Below are positions 1 through 7,566 of a stretch of DNA of 64,000 nucleotides, piece after piece. Source of the DNA: VAZQ01 sp963702695 (GTDB taxonomy: Bacteria > Pseudomonadota > Alphaproteobacteria > Rhizobiales > Xanthobacteraceae); the NCBI GenBank assembly GCA_963702695.1, contig CAVPDS010000002.1, positions 62,001 to 126,000 on the forward strand. Reading direction: 5' to 3'. The notes beneath the pieces are model-generated. The model had not been told where the DNA came from. It saw only the letters and a program-made list of their open reading frames with translations, and searched no databases. How positions within the stretch are numbered: position 1 is the first letter of the stretch; each line of letters begins with the position of its first letter. The translations under genes and the position numbers were made by a program.

Positions 1-418
1 CACGATCGGCATCATCCTGGTCGCCTACCTCGCCCGCTTCCTGGCGCTCGCCTTGCGTCCGACCATGGCCGGCATGGAGCTGGTGAACAAGAATCTCGAC
101 GAAGCCGCACAGGTCGCGGGCGCAGGCGTGCTGAGGCGGCTCGCATCGGTCATCCTACCGGTGGTCGCGCCGGCGGCGGCGGCCGGGGCGCTGCTCATCT
201 TCATGACCGCGTTCAACGAGCTCACGGTATCGGCGCTGCTGTGGTCGACCGGGCGCGAGACGCTCGGCGTCGTGGTGTTCTTCCTGCATTACGAGGGCAA
301 TTCGCCCGCCGCCGCCGCAGTGGCGACGATCTCGGTCGCGGTCACCGTCAGTCTGGCGGCGCTGGCGAGCGTGCTCGGCCGCAACCTGCCCGAAGGAGTG
401 GTGCCGTGGCGAGCGTGA
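1..418 (+). CDS. ABC transporter permease, C-terminal part (5' truncated by window edge)
   Basis: This is the last ~138 residues of a binding-protein-dependent permease that starts before the window. The visible part contains the cytoplasmic EAA loop (LDEAAQVAGAGVLRRLASVILP), which docks on the ATPase, followed by two hydrophobic membrane segments and a short polar tail. The loop and the overlapping downstream ATPase place it with the iron(III)/phosphonate/putrescine-type importers. The stop at 416-418 lies inside the ATPase gene, so the two are translationally coupled. Whether it is a single or a fused double permease cannot be seen. The substrate is unknown. Confidence 0.85.
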   Translation, partial: TIGIILVAYLARFLALALRPTMAGMELVNKNLDEAAQVAGAGVLRRLASVILPVVAPAAAAGALLIFMTAFNELTVSALLWSTGRETLGVVVFFLHYEGNSPAAAAVATISVAVTVSLAALASVLGRNLPEGVVPWRA

Positions 419-1464
419 GCTTCGACAACGTGTCGAAGCGCTTCGGGGCGACCCGCGCGGTCGAAGGCGTGAGCCTCGAGATTGCCGACGGCGAATTCTT
501 CGCGCTGCTCGGCCCGTCCGGCTGCGGCAAGACCACGCTCCTTCGCCTCATCGCCGGCTTCGAGGCGCCTGACAAAGGCCTGGTCAAGCTCAGCCAGGAA
601 ATCGTCGGCTGGCCGGGCTTTGCCGTCCCGCCGGAGCGGCGTCAGATCGGCATGGTGTTCCAATCCTACGCGCTGTGGCCGCACATGACGGTCGCCGAGA
701 ATGTCGCATTTTCACTTCGCGTGCGCCGCGTTCCCGGCGAGGCGCGCGGCAAGCGCGTGGCCGAAGCGCTCGTGATGGTGGGGCTCGAAACCATGGCGGA
801 CCGCAAGCCGCACGAACTGTCCGGTGGCCAGCGTCAGCGCGTGGCGCTGGCGCGCTGCCTGGCGATGCGTCCGGGCGTAGTGCTGTTGGACGAACCGCTG
901 GCCAATCTCGACGTGCATCTGCGTGAGGCGATGCAGCAGGAATTTTCCCGCTTCCACCGCGAGATCGGCGCGACCTTCGTCTACGTCACCCACGACCAGG
1001 CCGAAGCGATGGCGCTCGCCGACCGCGTCGCCGTGATGGACGCCGGCCGGGTCGAGCAGACCGCGCCGCCGCGCACGCTCTATCGCGAACCCGCCACCGA
1101 GATGGTCGCGCGCTTCGTCGGTCGCGGCATCGTGGTCCCGGTACGGGTGGTCGGCCGGGACGGGGGTCGCACCGTGGTCGATCTCTGGGGCGTCAGCATC
1201 GGCGTTCGCGGCAAGGGGGAGCCAGGCACGCAGCGCAGCGTTTGCCTGCGCGCGGAAGACCTCGGCCTTGCCAAGAGCGGCGCGCCGAACGCCATCCCGG
1301 GCCGGGTCGTTGCCACCGCCTATCAGGGCGCGACGACGCTGCTGACCATTGCGCCGCAAGCCGAAGGCGCGCCGGAATTGCGAGTTGAGCATGCCGGCGA
1401 AATTCCCGCCCTGGGCGCATCCGTGGCGGTCGACGCTCGCGACGGCTGGATTATTCCCGTATAG
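406..1464 (+). CDS. ABC transporter ATP-binding protein, Fe3+/polyamine type
   Basis: This 352-residue ATPase powers the permease encoded just upstream. It has a Walker A (GPSGCGKTT), a Q-loop region (FQSYALWPHMT), an ABC signature (LSGGQRQR), a Walker B (VVLLDEPLANLD) and an H-loop (VTHDQAEAMALAD). A C-terminal TOBE-type domain fills about the last 110 residues, which is the usual FbpC/PotA length and plan. The start is taken as GTG 406 because a strong GAAGGAG lies at 392-398 and homology begins at once (SFDNVSKRF). An upstream in-frame extension to 241 is just the permease read out of frame. It overlaps the permease by 13 nt. Confidence 0.93.
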   Translation: MASVSFDNVSKRFGATRAVEGVSLEIADGEFFALLGPSGCGKTTLLRLIAGFEAPDKGLVKLSQEIVGWPGFAVPPERRQIGMVFQSYALWPHMTVAENVAFSLRVRRVPGEARGKRVAEALVMVGLETMADRKPHELSGGQRQRVALARCLAMRPGVVLLDEPLANLDVHLREAMQQEFSRFHREIGATFVYVTHDQAEAMALADRVAVMDAGRVEQTAPPRTLYREPATEMVARFVGRGIVVPVRVVGRDGGRTVVDLWGVSIGVRGKGEPGTQRSVCLRAEDLGLAKSGAPNAIPGRVVATAYQGATTLLTIAPQAEGAPELRVEHAGEIPALGASVAVDARDGWIIPV

Positions 1465-1513
1465 ACTTCGCGCTGCCCGGACTCGGACAGAAGAAACGCG
1501 GGGGAGGATGGAA

Positions 1514-3004
1514 ATGACGAAGCAAGCCGACATGAACAAGGTCGATCGCAGGCTCTTTCTTGGTAGCACATTCGCGCTGGTGGCGACATCCGGCGCGGTG
1601 CTGGTGAAGCAATCCAGGGCGCAAGAGCCTTTGAAGCCGGCTCCCGCCGGCAAGACGCTTAGCCAAATCCTCGCGGACTACGTCGTCAACTTCGATCTCA
1701 AGGCCGTGCCCCCGGAAGTCATCAACCGCGCCCGCATCGGCTTCATCGACACGCTCGGCGTGATGCTCGCCGGCAGCCGCGAGCAGGTTGCGGCGATCGC
1801 GGTCGACATGGTGAAGGCCGAGGGCAGCGCGCCGGCTGCGTCGATCGTGGGCCAATCGCTGCGCACCTCGCCGCAGCTTGCGGCGCTTGCGAACGGCGTC
1901 GCCGCCCACGCGATGGACTACGATTTTACCTACATCAGCGGCCAGGCGGCGTCGGCGATCATTCCGGCGATCCTCCCGGTGGCCGAAGTGAATGGTGCGA
2001 CGCCGGCCGAATGCGTCGCCGCCTTCGTCATCGGCTGCGAGGTCGCCGGCCGCATCGTGCGCGCAAACTTCAATGCCTCCAGTATCGGTGGCTGGCATAC
2101 GACCGGCATGGTCGGCGTGATCGCGGCGGCGGCTGCCGCAGGGCGGCTGATGAAGCTTCCGGCCGACAAGATTGCCAACGCGCTCGGGATCGGCGTCTCG
2201 ATGGCGGGTGGGCTGAGCGTCAATTTCGGCACGATGACCAAGCCGCTTCATTCCGGTCACGCCGCGCGCGACGGCATCATGGCCGCATCGCTGGCGAGCC
2301 GCGGCTTCACCTCGCATCCGTCAGCGTTCGAGGGGAAGGCCGGATACTTCGACGGCTTCGGCCGCGGGCTCGACGTGACCTTCGAGCCGTTCAAGGATCT
2401 TGGCCAGCGCTACGACCTCGTGAGCATCGGCTATACGCTCAAGGCCTATCCGTGCGGTGGCCTCACGCACACTTCGATCGAGGCCGCGCTGGCGCTGCGC
2501 GAAAAGCTCGGGCCCCGCGTCGCCGATATCAAAGCGATTCACTGCTCAGTCACGCGCAACGCCGGCCAGCGCGCCGGGGTGCAATATCCGCACTCGGTCG
2601 AAGCCGCGAAGTTCAGCGTCTCCTATCTGGTCGCCTATTCGCTCCTGCACGGCGCGCCGCGCATTCCCGCGTTCACGGAAAAGGCGATCGACGATGCAAA
2701 GGTGCAGGCGCTGGCCAAGCTGGTGAGCGCCAGCGTCGATCCTGCACTCGGGCCCGGCACCAACGGCAGCCCGGCGTTGCTCAAGGTCACACTGGCCGAC
2801 GGGCAGGTGATTGAACAGCGCCGCGATGCCGCGACCGGCTCGTCGGAGGTCCCGATGACGCAGGCGCAGGTCGAGGCAAAATTCCTCGATTGCGCCGCGC
2901 AGTCGGTGAGCGCAGATACCGGAAAGAAAATCCTGGCGACACTCAATGCATTTCCCAGCGGATCGTCCTTGAACGATTTCTGGCCGCTGCTGCGGCGGGC
3001 ATGA
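1514..3004 (+). CDS. MmgE/PrpD family protein with Tat-like signal
   Basis: The product is 496 residues and belongs to the MmgE/PrpD family (2-methylcitrate dehydratase, cis-aconitate decarboxylase and relatives). Family hallmarks are the RIGFIDTLGVMLAG segment, the GWHTTGMVG region and the KPLHSGHAARDG stretch typical of the active site. Unusually for this cytoplasmic family, the N-terminus reads as an export signal: VDRRLFLGS followed by a hydrophobic stretch and a small-residue cleavage region ending SRAQ, so a Tat route is likely. ATG 1514 is chosen because GGGGAGG at 1501-1507 is well spaced from it, whereas ATG 1508 abuts the site. The TctC-type gene follows 16 bp later, which suggests processing of an imported carboxylate. 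Confidence 0.85.
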   Translation: MTKQADMNKVDRRLFLGSTFALVATSGAVLVKQSRAQEPLKPAPAGKTLSQILADYVVNFDLKAVPPEVINRARIGFIDTLGVMLAGSREQVAAIAVDMVKAEGSAPAASIVGQSLRTSPQLAALANGVAAHAMDYDFTYISGQAASAIIPAILPVAEVNGATPAECVAAFVIGCEVAGRIVRANFNASSIGGWHTTGMVGVIAAAAAAGRLMKLPADKIANALGIGVSMAGGLSVNFGTMTKPLHSGHAARDGIMAASLASRGFTSHPSAFEGKAGYFDGFGRGLDVTFEPFKDLGQRYDLVSIGYTLKAYPCGGLTHTSIEAALALREKLGPRVADIKAIHCSVTRNAGQRAGVQYPHSVEAAKFSVSYLVAYSLLHGAPRIPAFTEKAIDDAKVQALAKLVSASVDPALGPGTNGSPALLKVTLADGQVIEQRRDAATGSSEVPMTQAQVEAKFLDCAAQSVSADTGKKILATLNAFPSGSSLNDFWPLLRRA

Positions 3005-3020
3005 ACGGCGAAGGGCCCCG

Positions 3021-4049
3021 ATGATCGGACACCGACGGCTGTCGATACTTTGCGCAGCAATCCTGTCCGCCTGCGTCTGGGTGGTGGCGGCGCAGCCGGT
3101 CTTCGGACAGGACGACGGTTTCTACCGCGGGCGGACCCTCACCCTGGTCGTCGGTTATTCCGCGGGCGGCGGCTACGACCAATATGCGCGGCTCCTCTCC
3201 CGCCATCTCGGCCGTCACATCCCGGGCAACCCGACCGTGCTGGTGCAGAACATGCCGGGCGCGGCGAGCCTCACCTCGGTGCGCTATCTCGACGCCAATG
3301 CGCCGAAGGACGGCACCGTGCTGACGACGTTTGACCCCGGCCTCATCACCGAGTCGTTCGCGCAGCCCGACGTCTTCAAGGTCCGCTTCTCCGACTATCA
3401 GTGGATCGGCACGATGCTGCGCGACATCCGCATCTGCTACGCCTGGGGCGCGACCGGCATCAAGACCTGGGACGACATGATGAAACGCAAGGAGTTCCTG
3501 ATCGGTACCACCGCCAAGGGCTCCAACGCCTATGTGAACGGCGCGATCCTGCGCAAGATCTTCCACGCGCCGGTGCGCCAGATCGCCGGCTATCCCGGCA
3601 GCAACGAGCAGCGGCTGGCGCTCGAGCGCGGCGAGCTCGAAGGCAATTGCGGCTCCTGGAGTGCAATGCCGCAGGACTGGGTGGTGAACAACAAGTTCAA
3701 CGCGCTGGTGCGCTTTTCGCCCAAGCGCGCGGCCGACATGCCTGCGAGCGTTCCGTTTGTGACCGACCTCGCGACGTCGCATGAGCAGAAGGACCTGCTC
3801 AACGTGCTGAACGCGTCCGCCGAACTGGGCCGGCCCTACATCGCCGCCAGGCAGGTTCCGCCCGAGCGGGTGAAGGTCCTGCGCGCGGCGTTCGAGGCGA
3901 CGCTGAAGGACGACGCTTTCCTGGCTGAGGCACAGAAGCAGGCGTTGCCGCTCGATCCGGTGACCGGCGAAGAGGCGGAGAAGGTGATCGCCACCATCTA
4001 TGCCGCATCGCCGGAACTCGCGAAGCAGGTCAAGGACGTGCTGGAGTGA
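3021..4049 (+). CDS. TctC/Bug-type tripartite tricarboxylate transporter substrate-binding protein
   Basis: A 342-residue periplasmic solute-binding protein. It has a Sec signal peptide (about residues 1-30, ending VFGQ), the family start YRGRTLTLVVGYSAGGGYD that forms the carboxylate pocket, and the conserved PGNPTVLVQNMPGAASL stretch. Bug/TctC proteins capture organic acids for TctA/TctB permeases, but no such permease gene is in this window. Two cysteines (in RICYAWG and EGNCGSW) sit at positions shared with the other two binding proteins here and could form a disulfide. It follows the PrpD-like gene in the same operon. The ligand is not predictable. Confidence 0.88.
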   Translation: MIGHRRLSILCAAILSACVWVVAAQPVFGQDDGFYRGRTLTLVVGYSAGGGYDQYARLLSRHLGRHIPGNPTVLVQNMPGAASLTSVRYLDANAPKDGTVLTTFDPGLITESFAQPDVFKVRFSDYQWIGTMLRDIRICYAWGATGIKTWDDMMKRKEFLIGTTAKGSNAYVNGAILRKIFHAPVRQIAGYPGSNEQRLALERGELEGNCGSWSAMPQDWVVNNKFNALVRFSPKRAADMPASVPFVTDLATSHEQKDLLNVLNASAELGRPYIAARQVPPERVKVLRAAFEATLKDDAFLAEAQKQALPLDPVTGEEAEKVIATIYAASPELAKQVKDVLE

Positions 4050-4083
4050 ATGCCGGCCGAGTGGATGGAAACCGGGAGAAGCC

Positions 4084-4335
4084 ATGAGTGAACGTGCGCT
4101 TGGATTTGTCGAGAATTGGATTTCGGAAAATATCCATGCTGGAGCGGATGCTCCTGAGGGCGATAGTCCGGAGGTGAAAAAGCTTGCACTCAAATGCGTT
4201 GACGCTGCAAACGCAGAGGGCATTTCGGAACTTGAGATCAGGGAGTCGATCGACGATCTTGCGGCATTCATCGCGGGTGCGATCGAGGAAGCCAACGAAC
4301 GGGAAGCTGCGCGCGTGGCAGACAAAGATGACTGA
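4084..4335 (+). CDS. DUF768-like small protein
   Basis: An 83-residue acidic protein, mostly predicted helical, opening with ALGFVENWISENIHAGA. This resembles the short DUF768 proteins found mainly in rhizobia and their relatives. No catalytic motif, signal peptide or membrane segment is visible. The ATG at 4084 follows GGGAGAAG closely. An upstream in-frame extension to 4000 would lie inside the binding-protein gene and is disfavoured. It sits between a TctC-type gene and the TauD-like gene, on the same strand. The function is unknown and the family assignment is from memory of the N-terminal pattern. Confidence 0.65.
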   Translation: MSERALGFVENWISENIHAGADAPEGDSPEVKKLALKCVDAANAEGISELEIRESIDDLAAFIAGAIEEANEREAARVADKDD

Positions 4336-4424
4336 GCTTGGCCACTTGCTCGCGCACCCCGCGGCGGTATGGTCGGTGCAAGGCATCACTACGGGGCGGT
4401 AACCCGCGCCCAAGGAGAAGACCG

Positions 4425-5498
4425 ATGGGTGATTTCCGCAGCTACCACGTCAGCACGCGCATGCCGGCGCAGCCCATGGCGCCGGTGATCGATCCGGCCG
4501 GCTGGTCGCCCGAGACGCTGCGCGATGTCTCGGCCTGGAGCTACAAGATCACCGAGCGCGACATTGATGAGCTCAAGGACGGCATCGCCGAAGTTCGCCG
4601 CCGCGGCGTGGCGATCGTCGAGATCGATCGCGACGCATTCCCGCTGGATGGATTTGCCGGTGTGCTCGCGGACGTGAAGCGCGAGCTCACTGACGGCCGC
4701 GGCATCGTCATGCTGCAGAATTTCCCGGTCGCGCAACTTTCCCGCGAGGAAGCGGCGATCGCATACATCGGGCTCGGCGCCTATCTCGGCCGGACGATGT
4801 CGCAGAACAAGCAGGGCCATGTGCTCGGCCATGTGAAGGATCTCGGCGGCGATTACCAGGATCTGCACACGCGCGGCTACATGACCCGCGCCGAAATGCG
4901 TTTCCACGCCGACGCCTGCGAGTATGTGGGCCTGCTGTGCCTGCAATCCTCGAAGAGCGGCGGCGCCAGCCGGATTTCAAGTTCGGTGACGGTCTACAAC
5001 CGGATGCTCGAACGGCGGCCCGACCTCGCCAAGGTGCTGACCGAGGATTTCTACCGCTCGCGCAGCGGCGAAGTGAACCCGGGCGAAGCGCCGTTCTTCA
5101 AGCAGCCGATCTTCTCGTTCTCCGAAGGCTACTTCAGCGCGACCGGTGTGGGCGCGGTGATCGACAAGGCGCAGCAATTGCCAGGCGTGCCGAAATTCAC
5201 GCCGGCGCAGAAGGAAGCGGTCGAGGTCTACCGCTCGACCGTGGATGAATGCGCGGTCGACATCGATTTCCAGCCCGGCGATATCCAGTTCCTCAACAAC
5301 TTCGTGATGCTCCACACCCGCCGCGAATACGAGGATTGGCCGGAGCCCGGGCGCAAGCGCCACCTGCTGCGGCTGTGGCTGAGCGATCCAGACGCGCGGC
5401 CGATCCCCAAGGAGCAGCGTGAAGGCCGCGCCGGCCGCGGCGTACACCTCAAGGGCGTCAAGCTGATCGCGCCGCTCGATGTCGATGCGGCCGCGTGA
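4425..5498 (+). CDS. TauD/TfdA family Fe(II)/2-oxoglutarate-dependent dioxygenase
   Basis: A 357-residue cytoplasmic oxygenase. The facial-triad iron ligands are readable: H161 and D163 (in MRFHADACEY) and the distal H297 (in FVMLHTRREYED), followed by arginines in KRHLLRLWL that would bind 2-oxoglutarate. The family hydroxylates or desulfonates small organic acids, but the substrate here is unknown. The start ATG 4425 has AAGGAG at 4412-4417. It is followed 25 bp later by another TctC-type binding protein, so a role in oxidising an imported acid is plausible. Confidence 0.9.
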   Translation: MGDFRSYHVSTRMPAQPMAPVIDPAGWSPETLRDVSAWSYKITERDIDELKDGIAEVRRRGVAIVEIDRDAFPLDGFAGVLADVKRELTDGRGIVMLQNFPVAQLSREEAAIAYIGLGAYLGRTMSQNKQGHVLGHVKDLGGDYQDLHTRGYMTRAEMRFHADACEYVGLLCLQSSKSGGASRISSSVTVYNRMLERRPDLAKVLTEDFYRSRSGEVNPGEAPFFKQPIFSFSEGYFSATGVGAVIDKAQQLPGVPKFTPAQKEAVEVYRSTVDECAVDIDFQPGDIQFLNNFVMLHTRREYEDWPEPGRKRHLLRLWLSDPDARPIPKEQREGRAGRGVHLKGVKLIAPLDVDAAA

Positions 5499-5523
5499 GC
5501 AAGAAACAGAAGGAAGGGCGCAG

Positions 5524-6567
5524 ATGAAGTTCAGCCGGATTGTCGCGGGATCGTTCGCGGTCGCTTTGAGTTTGCCGTGGGTGGGTGGGCTTGCGCGCGC
5601 GCAATCGGTGGCGGACTTCTATCGCGGTCGCACGATGTCGATGCTCATCGGCTACACTGTCGGGGGCGGCTACGACACCTATGCGCGCGTGCTGGCGCGC
5701 CACATGGGCAAGCACATTCCGGGCAACCCTTCGATCACGCCGCAGAACATGGTGGGCGCGGGCAGCATGAAGCTCGCCAATTATCTCTATTCGGTCGCGC
5801 CCAAGGACGGCTCGCAAATCGGCATTTTCGGCCGCGGCATTGCGATGGAGCCGCTGATTGGCACCAGCGGTGCGACCTTCGACGGGCGCAAGTTCACCTG
5901 GCTCGGCAGCGGTAGCGATCAGGTGAGCGTCTGCGCGACCTGGCACACCTCGAAGGTCAAGACCTGGAACGACGCGCTCACCACGCCGTTCACCGTGGGC
6001 GGCGAGGGCGCCGGCGCCGATCCCGACATGTTCACCGTGATGCTCAAGAACATGTTCGGCGCGAAAATCCGCCTGGTCACCGGCTATCCCGGCGGCAACG
6101 AAATATCGATCGCGCTCGAGCGCGGCGAGGTCGACGGCCGCTGCGGCTGGTCATGGACCAGCGTCAAGCTGGCGAAGCCGGATTGGATCGCCAAAAAGTC
6201 GCTCAACTTCATCGTGCAGATGTCGCTGGCGAAGAGCCCCGAATTGCCCGACGTTCCGTTCATCATGGATTTCGCCAAGACCGACGAGCAGCGGCAGATC
6301 CTCAAGCTTGTGCTCGGCCGCCAGACCATGGGCTGGCCGTTCGTCGCGCCGCCGGGAATTCCGGAAGACCGCAAGCAGGCGCTGCGGCGCGCGTTCGATG
6401 AAACCATGGCCGATCCGGAATTCCTGGCCGAGGCCAAGCAGCGCACGCTCGACGTCAATCCTCTGAATGGGGCAGGGATCGACAAGCTCGTCAGTGACCT
6501 GTTCCAAACCCCGCCCGAAGTCCTGGCAAAGGCGCGCGCGGTGATCGCTATGGACTCGGCGCGATAG
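5524..6567 (+). CDS. TctC/Bug-type substrate-binding protein (second copy)
   Basis: A 347-residue periplasmic binding protein with a Sec signal (about residues 1-26, ending ARAQ), the YRGRTMSMLIGYTVGGGYD pocket segment and the PGNPSITPQNMVGAGSM stretch. It is much closer to the protein encoded at 11019 than to the one at 3021, sharing long identical runs such as YARVLARHMGKHIPGNP. The two conserved cysteines (VSVCATW and DGRCGWSW) are present. ATG 5524 is preceded by AGGAAGG. Only one base separates its stop from the stop of the convergent gene on the other strand. Confidence 0.9.
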   Translation: MKFSRIVAGSFAVALSLPWVGGLARAQSVADFYRGRTMSMLIGYTVGGGYDTYARVLARHMGKHIPGNPSITPQNMVGAGSMKLANYLYSVAPKDGSQIGIFGRGIAMEPLIGTSGATFDGRKFTWLGSGSDQVSVCATWHTSKVKTWNDALTTPFTVGGEGAGADPDMFTVMLKNMFGAKIRLVTGYPGGNEISIALERGEVDGRCGWSWTSVKLAKPDWIAKKSLNFIVQMSLAKSPELPDVPFIMDFAKTDEQRQILKLVLGRQTMGWPFVAPPGIPEDRKQALRRAFDETMADPEFLAEAKQRTLDVNPLNGAGIDKLVSDLFQTPPEVLAKARAVIAMDSAR

Positions 6568-6568
6568 C

Positions 6569-7537
6569 TTATGAGCTGTGCGTCGAGGGCGCGAACAGGT
6601 CCTCGACGGCGAAATCGCCGCGGATCAGCCCCTGGTCGCGCGAATACTGCATGAAGCGTTCGAGGTTGGTGCGGTTGGCGGCCAGCCCGGTCGGCCAGAT
6701 GTCGGTGCCGAACTTTTCCTTCTCGCGCTCGAAGTAGCGGCGCCCGAAGGCGAGGCTCGACCAGTTCGGATCCGAGAAATAATCCTCCGAAATCTCGCGG
6801 GCCTGCGCAAAGGTCGCCATGAGCGCTGTCGGCAGCGAGGGCATGCGTTCGGCGATTTCCTTGCGGATCGCCAGGATGTGCATGATCGGGTAGTAGCCGT
6901 ATTTGCGAAAGTAGCGCACCTCCTCCGCGTCAGGATCGGGAAACAACCGGCGAATCGGGACCTCGCCTGAAGTCATCGAATGCGGCGGATGCGGCTGAAT
7001 GACGGCGTCGACGTCGCCGGCCTTGAGCAGCAGGCCGACGTCGGCGCCGGCGGGGAGATTTTCGATCTTCACACCCGGCTTGGGCTCGAAGGCGATCTTC
7101 TCCTCGTCCTCCAGCAGCCAGTGGATGTCCTCCCACGGAACGCCATATTCGAACTTGAGGTCGCCCTTGGCGAGCATCGACAGTGTGGTCTGGAACGAGC
7201 GGATCGCGACCCGCTTGCCGGCGAGATCGGCGGGAGAGCTCAGCGGCGAGTCGGCACGGACAAAGAACAAGCCGGCGCTGAACAGGCGGCGCGGAAATAC
7301 CGGCACGCCGGTGATCGGCAGCTTGCGGTCGATCGCCATCAGGTAAGTCGACATCGAGAACTCGGCGATGTCGAACTCGCCCTTGAGCATGCGCCCGTGG
7401 CGGTCCTTGCCGTCGCGCAACGGCACGGTCTGGCCGACCTGCAGCGGTTGCAGCGTCACGCCCTTCGGCGGCGGCACGGTGCCGTCGAAGAACGGGAAAT
7501 GCCGGTCATAGCGTTCGAGCGCGATCGTCACATCCAT
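6569..7537 (-). CDS. 4,5-dihydroxyphthalate decarboxylase-like / binding-protein-fold protein
   Basis: A 322-residue protein related to 4,5-dihydroxyphthalate decarboxylase. That enzyme has a periplasmic-binding-protein-like fold but acts in the cytoplasm; here too no signal peptide is seen. Shared features are the opening IALERYDRHFPFFDG, the GRMLKGEFDIAEFSMSTYLM segment, and FVRADSPLSSPADLAGKRV. The start ATG 7537 has AAAGGAG just upstream; the longer frame to 7600 is not needed. It lies 29 bp downstream of a molybdenum-hydroxylase large subunit, apparently co-transcribed. Aromatic decarboxylation is a fair guess, but a ligand-binding role cannot be excluded. Confidence 0.75.
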   Translation of the reverse strand: MDVTIALERYDRHFPFFDGTVPPPKGVTLQPLQVGQTVPLRDGKDRHGRMLKGEFDIAEFSMSTYLMAIDRKLPITGVPVFPRRLFSAGLFFVRADSPLSSPADLAGKRVAIRSFQTTLSMLAKGDLKFEYGVPWEDIHWLLEDEEKIAFEPKPGVKIENLPAGADVGLLLKAGDVDAVIQPHPPHSMTSGEVPIRRLFPDPDAEEVRYFRKYGYYPIMHILAIRKEIAERMPSLPTALMATFAQAREISEDYFSDPNWSSLAFGRRYFEREKEKFGTDIWPTGLAANRTNLERFMQYSRDQGLIRGDFAVEDLFAPSTHSS

Positions 7538-7566
7538 GAAGTCGGCTCCTTTCAGCCAGCCTTGTT

